From Hetaerina americana (taxonomy: Eukaryota; Arthropoda; Insecta; Odonata; Calopterygidae): 64,000 nucleotides of DNA. Position 1 is the first letter of the stretch; every line of letters begins with the position of its first letter. The notes under the pieces were generated by a model that worked only from the letters and a program-made list of their open reading frames with translations, was not told the origin of the DNA and did no database searches. The DNA lies in NCBI GenBank assembly GCA_022747635.1, contig JAKTNV010000002.1:106515369-106579368 (forward strand). Direction: 5' to 3'. A program made the translations under genes and the position numbers. Shown here piece after piece: positions 28,750 to 41,382 of the stretch.

Positions 28750-30130
28750 AATGGCTTCTTGTGAAGATATTTCAATGAAAGAGGTAAGAGTGGGGATTGA
28801 GCGTTTCTTGTGATTCTGCCTCAAAAGCTATCATCTGGGAGTAAACGTTGAACACGGGGACATACATCCTCGGTGTTAAGTGATGGAAGGGATTAGTGTA
28901 CGAATAAAATTATCACAGGAATGTAAAGCCTAAAATCTTCCTATAAAGCCGAGAATGTTTCAGATGACTTGTACTCGGGGGTGTAAATATGAGCTTTAGT
29001 AGAAATTGTTATTATTGAAGCACAAAGAACATTGCTTACTTTTGGGAAATGTTTTTTTTTAATACTTGTTTCGTTCAGTATGCATTATTAACCTAATCAT
29101 GTAGTAATGACGCAGAACGCCCCACGAATGCTTTACCAATGGGAACCCTTTTTTCATTATTATTTTTGGTTGTCTACCGTTTAAAGTCCTTGCTCAACGT
29201 TCCTGTCATCTATTCTCTCCTCGTGAAAGCCTCTTGCTTAACACAATTCTTCTTTCTAATTCCCTGCATCTTGGCCCAAAACAATTTCAAGATAATGTTT
29301 CTCTGTTCCACCCGCTCTAATTTTTCCCATCCTATGGTAACGTTTCACTTAGCATCCTCATTCTGAAAAACGTCATGACCTTTGTTTTTTATGCATTTAC
29401 TGTATCTTCATTCCATTCCTATCGCACTGCACTGATTTTCTAATGTACGTACACAGGAATGATTGTAGCACCTGGGCTGACTGGCTCACTAAAACTTGAT
29501 CATACGCAACCCTGATTTTATGAATTCCAATACGACTTTCATTCCTATCTCCAGTTCTTCCTATGCTTCTCCTCTAATTTGTCATTAGTCTTTTCTTTTT
29601 ATGCTTGGAAACAATCGAGTTTAGCCCCATCAAGTTTAAGCATTTGTCAAATGGTTTTTTTATGTCCCTCGAATAGGTATAATTCGTGGCGACTTTAATT
29701 CTTAACTTCTCCGATGCCTCAGAAACCTGATGACGTGGCGAATTTATTAATTTACTCTCCAAGTGTTACAGTTTTTATTAGTCCACCCACCCTCGAAATT
29801 TAATTTGCTCTGAGCAAGATGACATCCATTTCGACACATAGGCTTTCCTACCTCCACTTATTTGTCCAAGGGCTGGGATATGCGTCATGACATCATTTTT
29901 AAAAGTCGCGCCGCATAAAAAGATACCACCGCCAAACTCAACGGATGCAAGAAAAAAAATGTCGGGCGTTCACTTCCTTTTTAGCTGGCTTATTCCTGAG
30001 GGGAGGAGGGAAGAAATCTATAGGGAGGGAAGATCGGCAGTTAGGAATGAGGAATGGCCGAAGAACAAGGGGTCGCATTGAGGAGTGCAGCTGTGAATCA
30101 TAATATTTCGGTTGATTCCATTCGCGAAAA
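28750..30130. other. Non-coding stretch
   Basis: No supported gene or repeat. Ordinary AT-rich sequence with short overlapping frames. Confidence 0.6.
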
Positions 30131-30209
30131 ATCCATACTCGTGCCTTTCACGGCGCAAACGCCCCCGCCCACACACCCCCCCTCACTCTTAGGGAGCCCA
30201 GCCCGACGC

Positions 30210-30243
30210 GGGGCGGGAATGGGGGGGGGGTCGGGTGGGGGGG
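30210..30243 (+). other. G-quadruplex-type motif
   Basis: Five or more runs of at least three G within 34 bases, including a run of ten G at 30221-30230 and one of seven near 30237-30243, separated by loops of one to three bases. This satisfies the usual G3+N1-7 pattern for a plus-strand quadruplex. Function is not implied. Confidence 0.7.
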
Positions 30244-30417
30244 AGACCTGCGCAAGTGTTCGGGAGGGAAGGAAGGAGCATCGTCCCCGCGGAACCACGT
30301 CGCCGCTGTGCGCATGTAGTCATGCACGCACCGAGCGGGTGGCAATCTGCTTACTGTTAAAAACTTGCCGAGCACGCGGCGGTGGCCCTCGACCGAGATT
30401 TCGGCGCTCCGGCCGCA

Positions 30418-30450
30418 GAGGGGGCGGGGGAGTGGGGGGCGGTCCGTGGG
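30418..30450 (+). other. Second G-quadruplex-type motif
   Basis: G-runs at 30420-30424, 30426-30430, 30434-30439 and 30448-30450 are separated by short loops, about 180 bp downstream of the first motif and on the same strand. Confidence 0.6.
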
Positions 30451-31019
30451 CATTAATGCGCGATGAATGGAGCGATCTCCCGAGGGAGTTCCGTCCATCA
30501 AACCCTTCCCTCCTCCCACTCCCCTTCTATCTTTCTCTCTTCGTCGGCGCCACCTTCCTTTCTCACCTCTCCTCCTCTCCCTTCCCGCCCACCCAAGGAG
30601 CTTTCCCCCCCCCTCTGCCCCACTTCCCTTTCTTCCGAATGGCGTGACTCGTTTCCTCGGGATGATTCCTGTCAATAGGAGTGAATGTGATTCGGTTGGT
30701 CCCATGGGAGGTGAAATGCATGTATTTTCCCTTCCTCACCGGACCCGGAGAGGGGAATCGATTGGTTTTGTTTCTTTTTTTAAGTGGTGAATCTTTGACG
30801 GTCGTTCGCGATTCTTGATGGGATCAGGTCGAACGGACCTTGGCTCAGTCGAACGATTCACGAATGTTGGCGTGGAGATCGTGACTTGGGAAGCTTTTGG
30901 CTCTTTTCGAGTTGATGAGTTAGACCGGGTCGGGAGTGGATATTGAGATTCGCGATCGGCATTGCATTAAGGAAAAACGGGGACGGCTCCCTTAAATGAT
31001 TGAAGGTCGTGTTTAGAAT

Positions 31020-31490
31020 CGCGCCAATGGGTCCAGAACCTTCCCTCCCCAGCCGCATGGGATGTGCTGGTCCAGACGACGCCTCGCTCGCCAAACGCTG
31101 GGCCCTTGTCCGAAGCCATCCTCCGGACCAGATCCCTCCAACCTTTTCCCCCATCCTCCTTCACCTCTTCCTGCCCTCATTCACTCCCTCCTTGAGCCCT
31201 TATCGCCTGTTCCACTCACTGATTACCCTCATTTCCCATTCTAAATATAAACCGCCCGTTACCTCTTCAAATCCCCTCGACCCTCCCTCCTGTGCCCCAT
31301 CTCTCCCTCCCGCGCCCCCCTCTCTCCTTCCTTCTCTCGGTGCCCCTCTCCAGCGCTCCCCACCCTGCTTATTTTTTCTATCTGCTTCAGAGTCCCGCCT
31401 CCTGTTTTCATTTTCGCCCGAGGGAGGAGGTGTTGAAAAGGGGGAGGGAGGATAGAGCAGGGCCCGCAACATGTTCGCGTGTTCTTTGGC
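31020..31490. other. Pyrimidine-rich patch
   Basis: CT-dominated plus-strand sequence, strongest at 31125-31380, with a short purine-rich end at 31420-31455. A 151-codon plus frame and a 106-codon minus frame overlap each other, both low complexity. Confidence 0.65.
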
Positions 31491-31499
31491 TTGGGTGGG

Positions 31500-31960
31500 A
31501 AGCATCCCTTCCTCCCGCACGCCAGGGATGTGGGTGGAAGGTTTGTTGCCGTCTATATGCAGCGCTCCGCCACACGCTCTTATTTTTTTTCCACGGCTGC
31601 CCTACCCGTCCGCCGTTGTGGTAGATCCAGCATAGGTCGGTCGTTCTCGCTTGTGCGTGTGCGACGGGGGGGTGGAATACGGAGGGGGAGGGGTGCGGGC
31701 GTAGTAGTGCCGGTGGCGGAACTAGATTTGTGAGCTGCGGCGCGGACTGATGGTCGTCGGAACGGCTTTCAAGATCCGTTGCGGTGTCGTTCGTTCGGGG
31801 GAGCAGTTGCGGCGTGGTGTGTGCATGTAGTCATGTGGGAGAGGGATTGTTTACGCAAGGTGCAGAGGAACTCGAGAATATTAAATGGAAGCGGCGACAG
31901 CTAACGGTTCCCTGGATTGCTGCGAGTTCGTTGGGTCCCGTGAGGGTGTGTTATGAAAGA
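31500..31960. promoter_or_regulatory. CpG-rich candidate promoter/regulatory segment
   Basis: Unlike its neighbours this 450-bp stretch is not simple CT or GA sequence. It has balanced, high-complexity composition with many CpG (GGTCGGTCG, GTGCGACGG, GCGGCGCGGAC, GTCGTTCGTTCG). Such islands in arthropods can accompany promoters of broadly expressed genes. There is no clear TATA box or TCAGT initiator, and the downstream sequence does not begin a recognisable protein. It is a composition-based candidate only. Confidence 0.25.
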
Positions 31961-32119
31961 AGTTGACTCGATCCGTTATTTCCATTCGGACTCTGTCCTC
32001 TTCCTTTTCACTCCTCCCTCTTAGAATTCTTTTTTCGACTTGATATATTTAATCAACTGATTAGTGAACACTGTCTCCTCCACGCTAACGTGTGTAAGAT
32101 CGCCATTCAAAATAATTTG

Positions 32120-32188
32120 ACCGGGAATCGGACCCGAACCGTCCAATTTTACGATGAGTTTTGTTAATCAACTTAACCTTTGATGGAG
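32120..32188 (-). repeat. tRNA-derived fragment (minus strand)
   Basis: Read on the minus strand, AAGTTGATTAAC gives a D-arm/A-box-like string. GGTCCGATTCC (plus positions 32124-32134) is one mismatch from the B-box GGTTCGATTCC and is followed by CGG, as in a T-arm. The spacing matches a tRNA. The arms are too imperfect for a working tRNA, so this is likely a tRNA pseudogene or SINE head. No A-rich tail was found. Confidence 0.45.
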
Positions 32189-32199
32189 ATCTACTCTTT

Positions 32200-33130
32200 A
32201 CGGGATATTTCTAGTATGCTGGTGGAAACTCCATGACAAGTTGCTTGCATCAGTGAAAATCATTTGGAAATATTTTAGGAAAAATATTTTTTCACAAATC
32301 GGCCTCTACGTTCCTACTCCTGGCTATGGTGCATTAAAATTATACCTCCTCCTTCATTGTACGTATTTTCCTCTAACGCGATTTATTGATGAGGGGAAAC
32401 GAGATTTGATTAAGTCGTTAAAAATAGTTGGTTAATGTTTTCCAAGTGATATTTTTTATCAAGATATGAGTTAAAAGATTTCAAAGGAAACTCTTTTTAA
32501 TATGATATCAGTTCAATCTGTCATCCTTAGGAACGGTACGAGTAAAAATCCTCGCATTCTTTTAATTGCCCTCTTAATCTGTTTATGTTTCTCAGAAGAT
32601 AATTTATTTCATACTTGATCCATGCTGAACTCGACAACGGGATATGGCCGTTGATAACTTGGTAGCGACCTGGGCCGAAGGTTTAACGTTCACCACGTTT
32701 TCTTTGTTTCCCTTTGTTTTGCCAAAGGACGCCATTATACGAGAGGATGATATTTCTGTTATTATGACTACTCAGGGAGATGCCTGGTGAATTCTCAAAA
32801 TTGAACCAATCCTTTTTGGTGATTGGCCGTGCCCAGAAATGGGCGTGTCAAGAGATCCTTGGGCAACTCACGATCTTCCGCGACTCGATTTCCGCCATGG
32901 CCGTGCATAATCTCGCGGGTTCGTTGCACTTCGTTTGCAGCGACGCACGTGCCCAATTTTGAGGGTCTGGTGGTCGTGATTTTCAGGTGTTTTCATGCTG
33001 TCTTGTAGGAGAGCTGCCTCGATGAGCGTTTCATTGCCAATTGTAGCTATTCATGAAATACCGGAGATGGAGTGAATTCGCAAGAAATCACTTCCTGTCT
33101 CCTTAATTGCCATGTAAGACCGTGCGCCCT
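32200..33130. other. Non-coding stretch
   Basis: No supported gene or repeat. Slightly CpG-richer at 32800-33010, without recognisable coding signal. Confidence 0.6.
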
Positions 33131-33139
33131 TGAGTCGTT

Positions 33140-33520
33140 CTGCCCCATTGATTTTTCCGGAGAAAATTCACCTTTCTTTTTCCTCCGTGCCGCCTCCCCC
33201 CCTCTCTCTCTCTTTCATTTCCTTCACCCTCACCTTCCTCTCTTCCTTCCCACTTGATGTGCTTCATTTTTTCCCGCACTCCCTCCCAACTTTTGCCACA
33301 CAGTCCCTTCGCCTTTTCAACCATATTCCTTTATTCCCTCGCTTTACCCCCTCCCTCAACCCTCTTCTCCCTCCACACATTGTTCTTTTCTACTATATCT
33401 ACGGACGATCTTTCTTCATTTTTCCCTCTTCACCACGACGTTATTTCTCGGGGAATATTTTTTTGTCCAAGGTTATCACCCCTTCTTCAACCCTGTGTCC
33501 CACCTAATATTCCTGTCTCT
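33140..33520. other. Pyrimidine-rich patch
   Basis: T- and C-rich plus-strand sequence, more T-rich than the other patches. Overlapping frames in two phases are Phe/Ser/Leu/Pro-rich and reflect composition. Confidence 0.65.
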
Positions 33521-33599
33521 TCTCTCTATTTATTTTATGCAAGAACCATCCATTATTCGAGAGTTGTTAGCTCTGGCATATCCATGCGGCCCTCTTAGA

Positions 33600-35880
33600 A
33601 TCTAAATGAAAAAAAATGCCCTGCGCGTATTGATTTGGAAATGCTCAACGTAATGAAATAACCGCGGCATTTCACGAAAGCTCATGCAGCATATTATTTG
33701 GCTGCCCTTCCTGCAAGTACCCGACTGCATTCAACGGCCCGCATGAGAAAGCGCCCTGGAATATCTTATCGCCATCTTTGGCCTCCAGTCGAAGACTGGG
33801 GGAAAAGAAGTGTTTCGAGTTCAGTTTCTTCGTTTTAACACCGCATCATCCCTTAAAATGGTGCAGTTGGAATAAGATGAGGTTTATTTTCTTATATTGC
33901 GGCGGAAATTCCATGGTAATTATAAAATATGCAAATCTTTCGCGTTAGTACCAGCAGCATCGTCCTCTTTCAAAGCGTCTTCCGGGTCTTTTTACGATGG
34001 CTCGTTAAGGTCCCAAAGTGGGGATTTTTCGTGTAATGGGAATGTATCAGCAGCGTTCACAATTCGGATGGGCCATTATAAATCTGCCAATCTAAGCATT
34101 TTCAGTAATCGTTTTTAGATAAATAAGCCGGTATAAATTGGATTAGCGGAAGCTACCGTAATAAATTCGCATCTGTATTCTTTCCGAAGGTGAATATTTT
34201 ATGAAAAAAATTACACCCGAGTATTCCCCACCCAAAAATGGCCGCGAACTTATTTATTTTCAAGGCTTCTTTTGGCTTCGTGCTCCTATATCCGTAGTGT
34301 TTATGGATATAATAAATTATTAATAGGTAGCGAGTTGTCTGATTTATAATTTATTTTACTGAAGGGCCTTTTTTATGCGCGCTACTCTTCTTCTTTTCTC
34401 CTTTTTATGCGTCTTTTTACTCATATCTTAGATTATCTTGAGCAAGTACATGACACTTTTTGTGTTGGTCCTTATAGATTCCATTTTTAAACCATACAAT
34501 CAAATTCAAGCTTTCAAAGGAATTGAAAATTATTTTTATGGCTCCATTGATTTCATTATTTAGCAAGGGAGTAATCAGACTTTCTAGCTTCTGGGTGTAG
34601 TAGTGTGGATTAATTGTGCTAAAATAATAGCGAATATCACCGTATATTTTTCTTATGATATGGTAAATTTAGGCGATATTTCTATGAAATGTCAACTTCT
34701 CTCCAACCTGCCCAAACTTCGTCTTTCGGCATGATTACACTTTTTCATCGTGCTTATCTGTTTTTAAGGGTTCGCCCTCCCATTGTCGCAACTTCTTTTT
34801 ACGCTGTGCATTTTTCTCACTAAGTTCTTCCCTTCGCTTGCCTGCGTGTCTTGACGAAAGAACGTGTTCCCGCGTTTGATTTGCCAGGCCGTCAGCTATT
34901 TTTGAGCGATGCTGCATGATGTTCACACATTGAGGCTGAGGAGCTAGCCAGCGCGTGTTTAGGAATTCATTCAACCATGGCGTATCCCTGATCTCTCGTC
35001 GAGGGGTTTCTATAGAATGCGTGCAATCAGTTAAATCCACCTTTGCTCGATTTGCTAAGGGTTTTCAAGTGCGCATGAGTCAAAGGCACGAAAATGAAGA
35101 ACCGCCCACAGAGGTCCATAGGTATAAAAACATTGTGTACTCCTAAGTTTTGAATATTTTTCTTTGTATTCGGAAACTGTAGTTTGGTAACTTTTTTTGA
35201 TAAACTGTGGTTCAGGTGGTTGGATAGTATGGCATGATTAAAAGAGGGGAATTGGTGAATAATATTGGAATTCGACGGGATAAGTATATGGGAGAGACTC
35301 TGAAAGATGTGGAATTCTGAGGGCTGTCACGGAAGAGAAATGTACGGGGAGTGGGGCTGTGGGAAGGAAGAGGATAGATTGAGACGCCGGAGTGCATGCG
35401 GTGTGAGAAAACGAATAAGGCACTATGATGAAAAGAAGAGTTACAGTTTTGAACATTGAACCGTATGTTATTGGCATAGGAGCAGCTTTAAAACAAAATT
35501 ACTAAAAATGTGTGCAGTCTGTTTGGTACGAGTATCCCAAATGTTCTCTCAGGATGTATTTGACATGTAATCACATACATGTGTATTAATGGTGAATGCA
35601 GTTATAAAATAATAGTAGATCTTATGGAGTGAATGTCAAAAGAGATTTTCTCCTTGCATAATAATATTGTTTTTAATTTGATACAATTCATTTGATCGTG
35701 ACAGCTCGAAATGGAAAAAATCCGTTAAAAAGTGTTAATTAACGTTTTTAATCGGTAAATTTCAATCGATTTTCCATCATTCCCACCATGGGCTTGATTC
35801 AGGATTGAAGCTTAAGGTCAATCTGATCGGCCGGGGGGAGTTCTCCCATAGCTCCCGAGTGGCGGAGGGCTTGTTATAAT
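33600..35880. other. AT-rich non-coding stretch
   Basis: No supported gene. Frames at 34735-35040 and 35210-35480 show no recognised motif. A short palindromic GTTAATTAAC occurs near 35735. Confidence 0.6.
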
Positions 35881-35884
35881 AGGT

Positions 35885-36420
35885 TATAGCCCCAACCCCC
35901 CCCCCCCCGATCACTCTTTCCCTCTCGAGTTCTTTCGCTCTCTCCCGCCCACTTTCCATTCTCCTTTTCCACTTCTTCCTTCTCCTTCCCTTTCGCTCCC
36001 ACCGCCAATCCCCCCAGCACCGCTTTAGCCCACTGCTCCCCCCCTACCCCATCTTCCCCCTCGCCCCAATTGGCCTTTCTCCGCGAGCCCCATCGATTGG
36101 CCCCTTCGCCCTCCCTCCCCCCATAGCAGCCGGCTTCTCCCGTCCTACCCAACCCTTTTCCAACGGTCGTCTCACGGCCCTCCTCTCTTTCCCCCCCCCT
36201 CGCAATGCTTCCTCTGCCCACGACCGCAGTCCCCTTTCCCCTCCCCCCTCTCCGCCACTGCTATCTCCATCTCTCTCCTTTTCCATCCCCATGTCTCCCT
36301 CCAACTCCACCACCCACACCAGTCTCTTTCCCCATCCTCTTCCTCCTCCTCTCTCCGTTCCCTCGTCTTCCTCCAGTCCGCTTATGCTGTTGCGGTTTCC
36401 CCCGGCGTCATCCGGGTGAT
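35885..36420. other. Strong pyrimidine-rich patch with poly(C)
   Basis: About 530 bp nearly devoid of A and G on the plus strand. It contains runs of 13 C (35896-35908) and 9 C (36191-36199). It is the longest and purest of the plus-strand pyrimidine patches and could form triplex or, on the minus strand, G-quadruplex structures. Confidence 0.75.
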
Positions 36421-36429
36421 AGGGGTGTT

Positions 36430-36480
36430 TTGAGGGGTGGGTGTTGCGGGGGGGGGGGGTGAAGAAGGGGCTCGCTCGGA
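36430..36480 (+). other. Poly(G) run / quadruplex-type motif
   Basis: A run of 12 G at 36448-36459 with flanking GGGG and GGG runs follows the pyrimidine-rich patch directly. The strand asymmetry therefore flips sharply here. A poly(C) run of 12 lies at 36669-36680. Confidence 0.65.
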
Positions 36481-36899
36481 TGGAATCGTTCGGGAGGAGT
36501 CATGTTGTACGTGCCGAGTGAGTCATGGAGCCGGCCGGCATTGTCCTCGGTGGGAGGAGTGGTGGAATTTATGCTCATACTCTTGTGCTGAAGGTGGAAA
36601 CGTGAATTTTTGCGCGCTGACCATTTTTTTAAGAGGTTCCATTTTGAGTTATTCAGAAGATTATCTCTCCCCCCCCCCCCAATTCGAATTGGGCTCATTG
36701 ATATCCGATTTGTATCTGAAATCGTCATTTTTGACATATTTGGTGGTGAGAAAACCAATAGAATGTTGTTATCTCCCTGACACATATTATATGGTACTCT
36801 GCCTCAAGATTTACCTTTTAAATGGAAAGTACCTAATTATTCCCTATTATGCGAAACCGGTAGTGGAAAAATGAAATAGTTTATGAAATTTGCAAAGTT

Positions 36900-39800
36900 A
36901 ATGGTTTTATTTGCGTCATCCAAACAAATAATGGCATAAAACAATGGTGTTATGAAATCACTTTAAGCTGAGACCCTTATGGTCCGACATGAGAAATTAT
37001 TATTCGTTGTAAGTGTTACATTAATATTTAGTAGAAGACAGCAATGTCGATGTCACTTTGCACCTGGTCGGTGGCTTTTAGTTAAATGTCGGTTGGTCAG
37101 AACCTCGAGTTGTGGGAGGAATGGTCGAGAGAAACTATTCGTCAACAGTTACGAACTTTCTACCAAAGAGCCCTTGGGCCCAGATTTATCGTCCCATATG
37201 ACGGAGAGATTACTTGCTGCGTGTGGGGTGCTGTCTTCACTGAATCACAAAATAGGGAAACTGCTTTTTTTTCTTGAATGTATTTAACCCTCTCACTGTG
37301 GTGGAATTTTCCTGCCCATTTATGCACTAGGTCAGTGGTTTCCAAACTTTTTTGGCTCGCGTCCTTGTCAGCGCATATTTTGTGAGTTGTAGATTGCATG
37401 ATTGATCATAAGTCCCGCATCGCATGACACCTATTTACTTTTGAAACTAAAAAGTCTAAACTTTGAGAACAGAAGACCTTCCTTGGTAGTGCGAAGGTTT
37501 TGGGTAAATTGAAGGTTCTGAAAACGACTTTATACCCATAAAGAGTAAAGTTGGAAAAAAATAACATCGTTTAGATGAGTTCTTACGTTTATTCACATAC
37601 AATGTTTTCCCAAAATTAAACCTTTTCACTAATATATTCAATCTTTCTCGTATATTATTTTACCAACTTAAAAAAATAAAATGTGGATGAACGCTTCAAA
37701 TTCACCTTTGGTATTATAATCAATGGGTGCGTGTGTGTAGTTAGGTCTATGCAATATGAGTTCACCACTCATTGCTAGTATCACCTGAAACCGGTTAGCG
37801 ACTGGGCATTGCACCTGTATTACAGAGCCATATCGACTTTGGGACATTGGCGTTTGCGATGTCTACTTGCACTGTGTAATATATTTGATTGTCAACAAAG
37901 TATCAATGTTTTCTATGAGAAATTCGTCTGGGCAAATTGGTTTCATTTTACTTTGATATGTTATCGATAAAGTGACTATTAGCTTCGGAGCTGTAGAAAA
38001 GAACCTCTCAGTATCCGTGGGATATATCTGTAGTACGTAAAGTTAAATTTTTCCTTGTCCTGATGAAATGGAGGTAGTTGTAAAGTGAATTGAATGAAGG
38101 TTTAAATGGCCACGATGTTAACCAAAAAGACTATCTTTAAATGTAGTTTTGTAGATAGTGTGACTGTGCTTCTTTCAAAGAGTTTGTTTCTACATGAATA
38201 TATTAAAGCGTGTTATGAAATTGGGGAGCTTACTTCAGTGATCGAACGAAAACTCCGGCTGTGGAAACGTTATTCACGGTAAATAAATTACCGGAATATT
38301 CTCTTGCTGCCGTTTGTTTTTCAATTTCAGGGCAACGCATAAATGAGTATGCTCTAGTTTTGATGTCTCTCAAAGCAGAAATTCGTATTTTCCTAGGTTT
38401 TCTGGGTTTAGTAGTAATGAAAAATTAATCTTTTCGTAGATGTAAATCATTGGGATTTTCCCTAAAGATCCCCTTGATTATTTATTTACGAGTGAAAATT
38501 CACTGAATTATCTTAAAATATATTGCGTGGGCTTCCTGAAAAACGGAATCTTCAACGTCATGAAGAATTGGAAAACGGCTGGTTTGCGACGATACGTCGT
38601 AGCGTGGAATGGAATTGACGCGTCTTCTTGGAAGTGGATAGAATTTTACTCCCTCCCTATAACAACGCTTTCAATAGCAACTGTAATGCTCTCGTTCATT
38701 TTCTCTGCCAACGTTCTTCGAACTCGGTTTGTTGTTTTATTCGAGCGAAAATGTCCAAAAATTGTTTGTAGTACCTTAATTAATTTGTGATTCAAACCCT
38801 TCATACTTAATTTTTAAAAAATTGCCATTCCAGATTCTCTTAAATTCTCATTATATATTAGGGTATTGTTAATGTATGAAGTATGGTATCTGTTAAGGTG
38901 TGGACATGTGATCACGTTGTGCAGTGACTGTAATCAGGTCCAACTCGGAGGGACGCCATCGCAAATGGCTTTAACGAATGAAGATGTTTTGTAAAGTCTC
39001 AACTTAAATATTTTTATTATTACGACGCGTGTCATTATTTTTAATTCATTCATTCTTTCCAGTACGTTAGTTCTAAATGCCTTTAATTTTCTTTGTTCGT
39101 AAACTTAGTTGTGCTGTGCGCAATCGATTTTGCCGCCCGCGGTCCCGGGCACCCGCGGTACGTTGGACTTGCTTTAACGTTTAATTTCGGCTGCTCCGCG
39201 GGAATCCAGCGAGATGCGATAAAAGGGTTGGGCCTTGCGCCAGCCGGCGAATCTATTACATAGAAAAGGAAGTGTCTTTGATCAACTTTTAAGGTCACTG
39301 GAGGCCGGGCAGCTTTCGCGCTGCGCAGTTTGGGACGAATCTAAATGCGCGTCAACTCTGTTAGCTCGGCATTCGCCAAAGGCTCGAAGAATTGTTCGTT
39401 CGCAGTGCGGCAAAAGCGCCGGGGACGTCGCGGTGCGTCCCCGGGATCTCTCGAACTCCTCTCTTCCCAAGGCTGACTCCGAAGGCGTGAAATAGTGCAC
39501 GGTGTAGTTCAGGCTCCGGGGCATAGGTTTTGCCGTCTTGCCCATTTTTTCCGAGCTTCGGCGAGGGTTATGGCCGCTACGAGGGGCGTTGTCACAGCGC
39601 CGCCGTTTCCCATGCCACACCGACGTCATTGCCAATGTCAAAACGTCTTTCTCTCCCTGTCGGGTGTCCCACTCGAAGTGTTATTTAACGATCCGCCGAT
39701 CTCATCCCGTGTTCCGTGTTTAGTGATTCGATATTCTGCGGAAGATGTGAGATATAGACCAAATCCTCGCCGGAAACGTTTCAAATTTAGGTTTTCTGAA

Positions 39801-41370
39801 ATTTCACGTGCCTATCGATATCGAAAATCAATAAAATCCCTTTTTTATTATGTCCATTTTTCATGCTTTTTAAATTTCCGATGAGGAAATGCATGCTAGC
39901 CTCTCTTGGCGCTGCTCTCGGTTGTCTATCCCCCTTTCTGTAGTTTTTCTAAGGTATTTTCACGAAGTAGTCTGCGAAAAACCACCATTTGTATCTATTG
40001 CTGTTATTTACTCTCATGTACCTTTATTCACGTCCTTATCCCCGGTATAATTGATCTCGGCAATAGCGTAGTTTATTCTATTGATTTTTCTGGGTTTTTG
40101 AGGCTCGAGGAAATTTACCTCGCCAAGTCTAGTAATAACGAAATAGAATCTATGAGTGCTGACTCGTTGAATCGCTAATGGCTATTTACTGTCAAGGTTA
40201 ACCTTTTATAACAGCGTGCAACCTTTTTTTTACCATAACTGTGATTCTGCGCTTGGTTGTCGCCGTATTAGTATTGCGTGGTAGTACGAGGTTCCCACAT
40301 CTTTTTCCGTCGTCGGAAAAGTTTTCCTTCGCTCTCCGAGCCAATCCCTTCTGTTGTGTGACCGTGAAACGCCGGGCGAAAATAAAACAATAATAGGACG
40401 AATCGATTCAGCGTGCTGTTCTCCGTCCTACAAATCTAGAACTTGGGGTTGAAATCCCTCGAATTTTATACGCCACCCTTCCTCGAGAATGTTCTTGGCC
40501 CCATCCTTCTCAATTGTTCCGCTTTCGTTGCCGTTCGTGGAGAGATACAGCAGCGATGACTACCATTTTCGTGTGCTCCCCAAGGGGGGAATCCCTAAAT
40601 TGCCGTGTAGTCCCTGGCTACACCGAAAGAGAGATCATGCTGTCAGGTACGGAATTCGGCCAAGCTTCAAGCGATGAACAGGAAAAATGCTTAATTAGGT
40701 CCGCACCGTCAGCGCGATGATGATATAGTTGCCCAAATACCCAGATTTTTTATTCTGTGTGGATAGTTTAATTTTGTCATTTTTAAAGATGAATTCTTAA
40801 ATTCCGAAGGCGAAGTGAGGCAAAAGGGAAGGGGGTAGATTTAGATATTAGGCCACATAAAACTCCAGCCATGTAAGAGACTCTGGCAAACTGCGGCGCA
40901 CTCCTAGATTTTTATTGATTGCAATTATTTTAATGTACTGAGTAAATGAAATCGATTTGATGGTATTTATGATGTTGTGTCTTTCAAGTGTCAGTTTCCA
41001 CGCCTCGAGGATGTGTCATGGGAATTTGGTTTTTAATGAGCGTTCATTGTGTTGGCTGAATTCAATATCCATCAACCATGGATTGATATTTATTTTTAAA
41101 ATGAAAAATTGCTTAAACTACAAATGTAATATTCTGCGCTTAGTGTACTGCAGCAGTTTCCACCTTTTAGCTGCAAGCTCTAATAAGTACTGCTGTAGAA
41201 AGGATTGTATAGTCTTAGATGTCTAGGATCCAATTAACGCTAGTCCTGGAAAAATTTTGCGTCCTTCCCACCGGGGCAAGAATTTTGGATTACCTTGGTG
41301 ATATATTTAGGTATGGAGAGGGTATGTTTCAATATTCCTTTAAAGTGGTGTTTTGAGCATCTTCAAGAAA
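36900..41370. other. AT-rich stretch with little content
   Basis: No supported gene. It contains the hAT-like end at 37333. A CpG-richer interval at about 39120-39620 gives overlapping 120-130-codon frames on both strands without recognisable motifs. Confidence 0.55.
37333..37357 (+). mobile_element. hAT-like terminal sequence
   Basis: CAGTGGTTTCCAAACTTTTT at 37333-37352 closely resembles the terminal inverted repeats of hAT-superfamily (Charlie-type) DNA transposons and their MITEs, which commonly begin CAGTGGTTCCCAAACTTTT. This is from memory of the family, not a search. A weak inverse-looking string (AAACTTTGAGAAC) lies near 37458, but I could not define a convincing right end or an 8-bp target duplication. 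The element is probably a decayed non-autonomous remnant. Confidence 0.4.
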
Positions 41371-41382
41371 AGCGATCCCTTG

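Larger units (their letters stand above)
30140..30640. other. GC-rich patch, G-rich then C-rich
   Basis: This is among the GC-richest segments. It runs C-rich (30160-30190), strongly G-rich (30200-30290), CpG-rich (30290-30460), then CT-rich (30480-30620). Frames of 185-197 codons occupy both strands over the same bases and are Pro/Ser/Gly/Arg-rich, with no domain that I recognise. Confidence 0.65.

Noticed and set aside
30054..30705. 197-codon plus and 185-codon minus frames
   Set aside because: The longest frames in the window, but they coincide with a GC/CT-rich patch with few stop codons; no motif or splice structure supports either.
40400..40460. GGGGTTGAAATCCC as a B-box
   Set aside because: No acceptable A-box at the right distance; a short palindromic string by itself is common.
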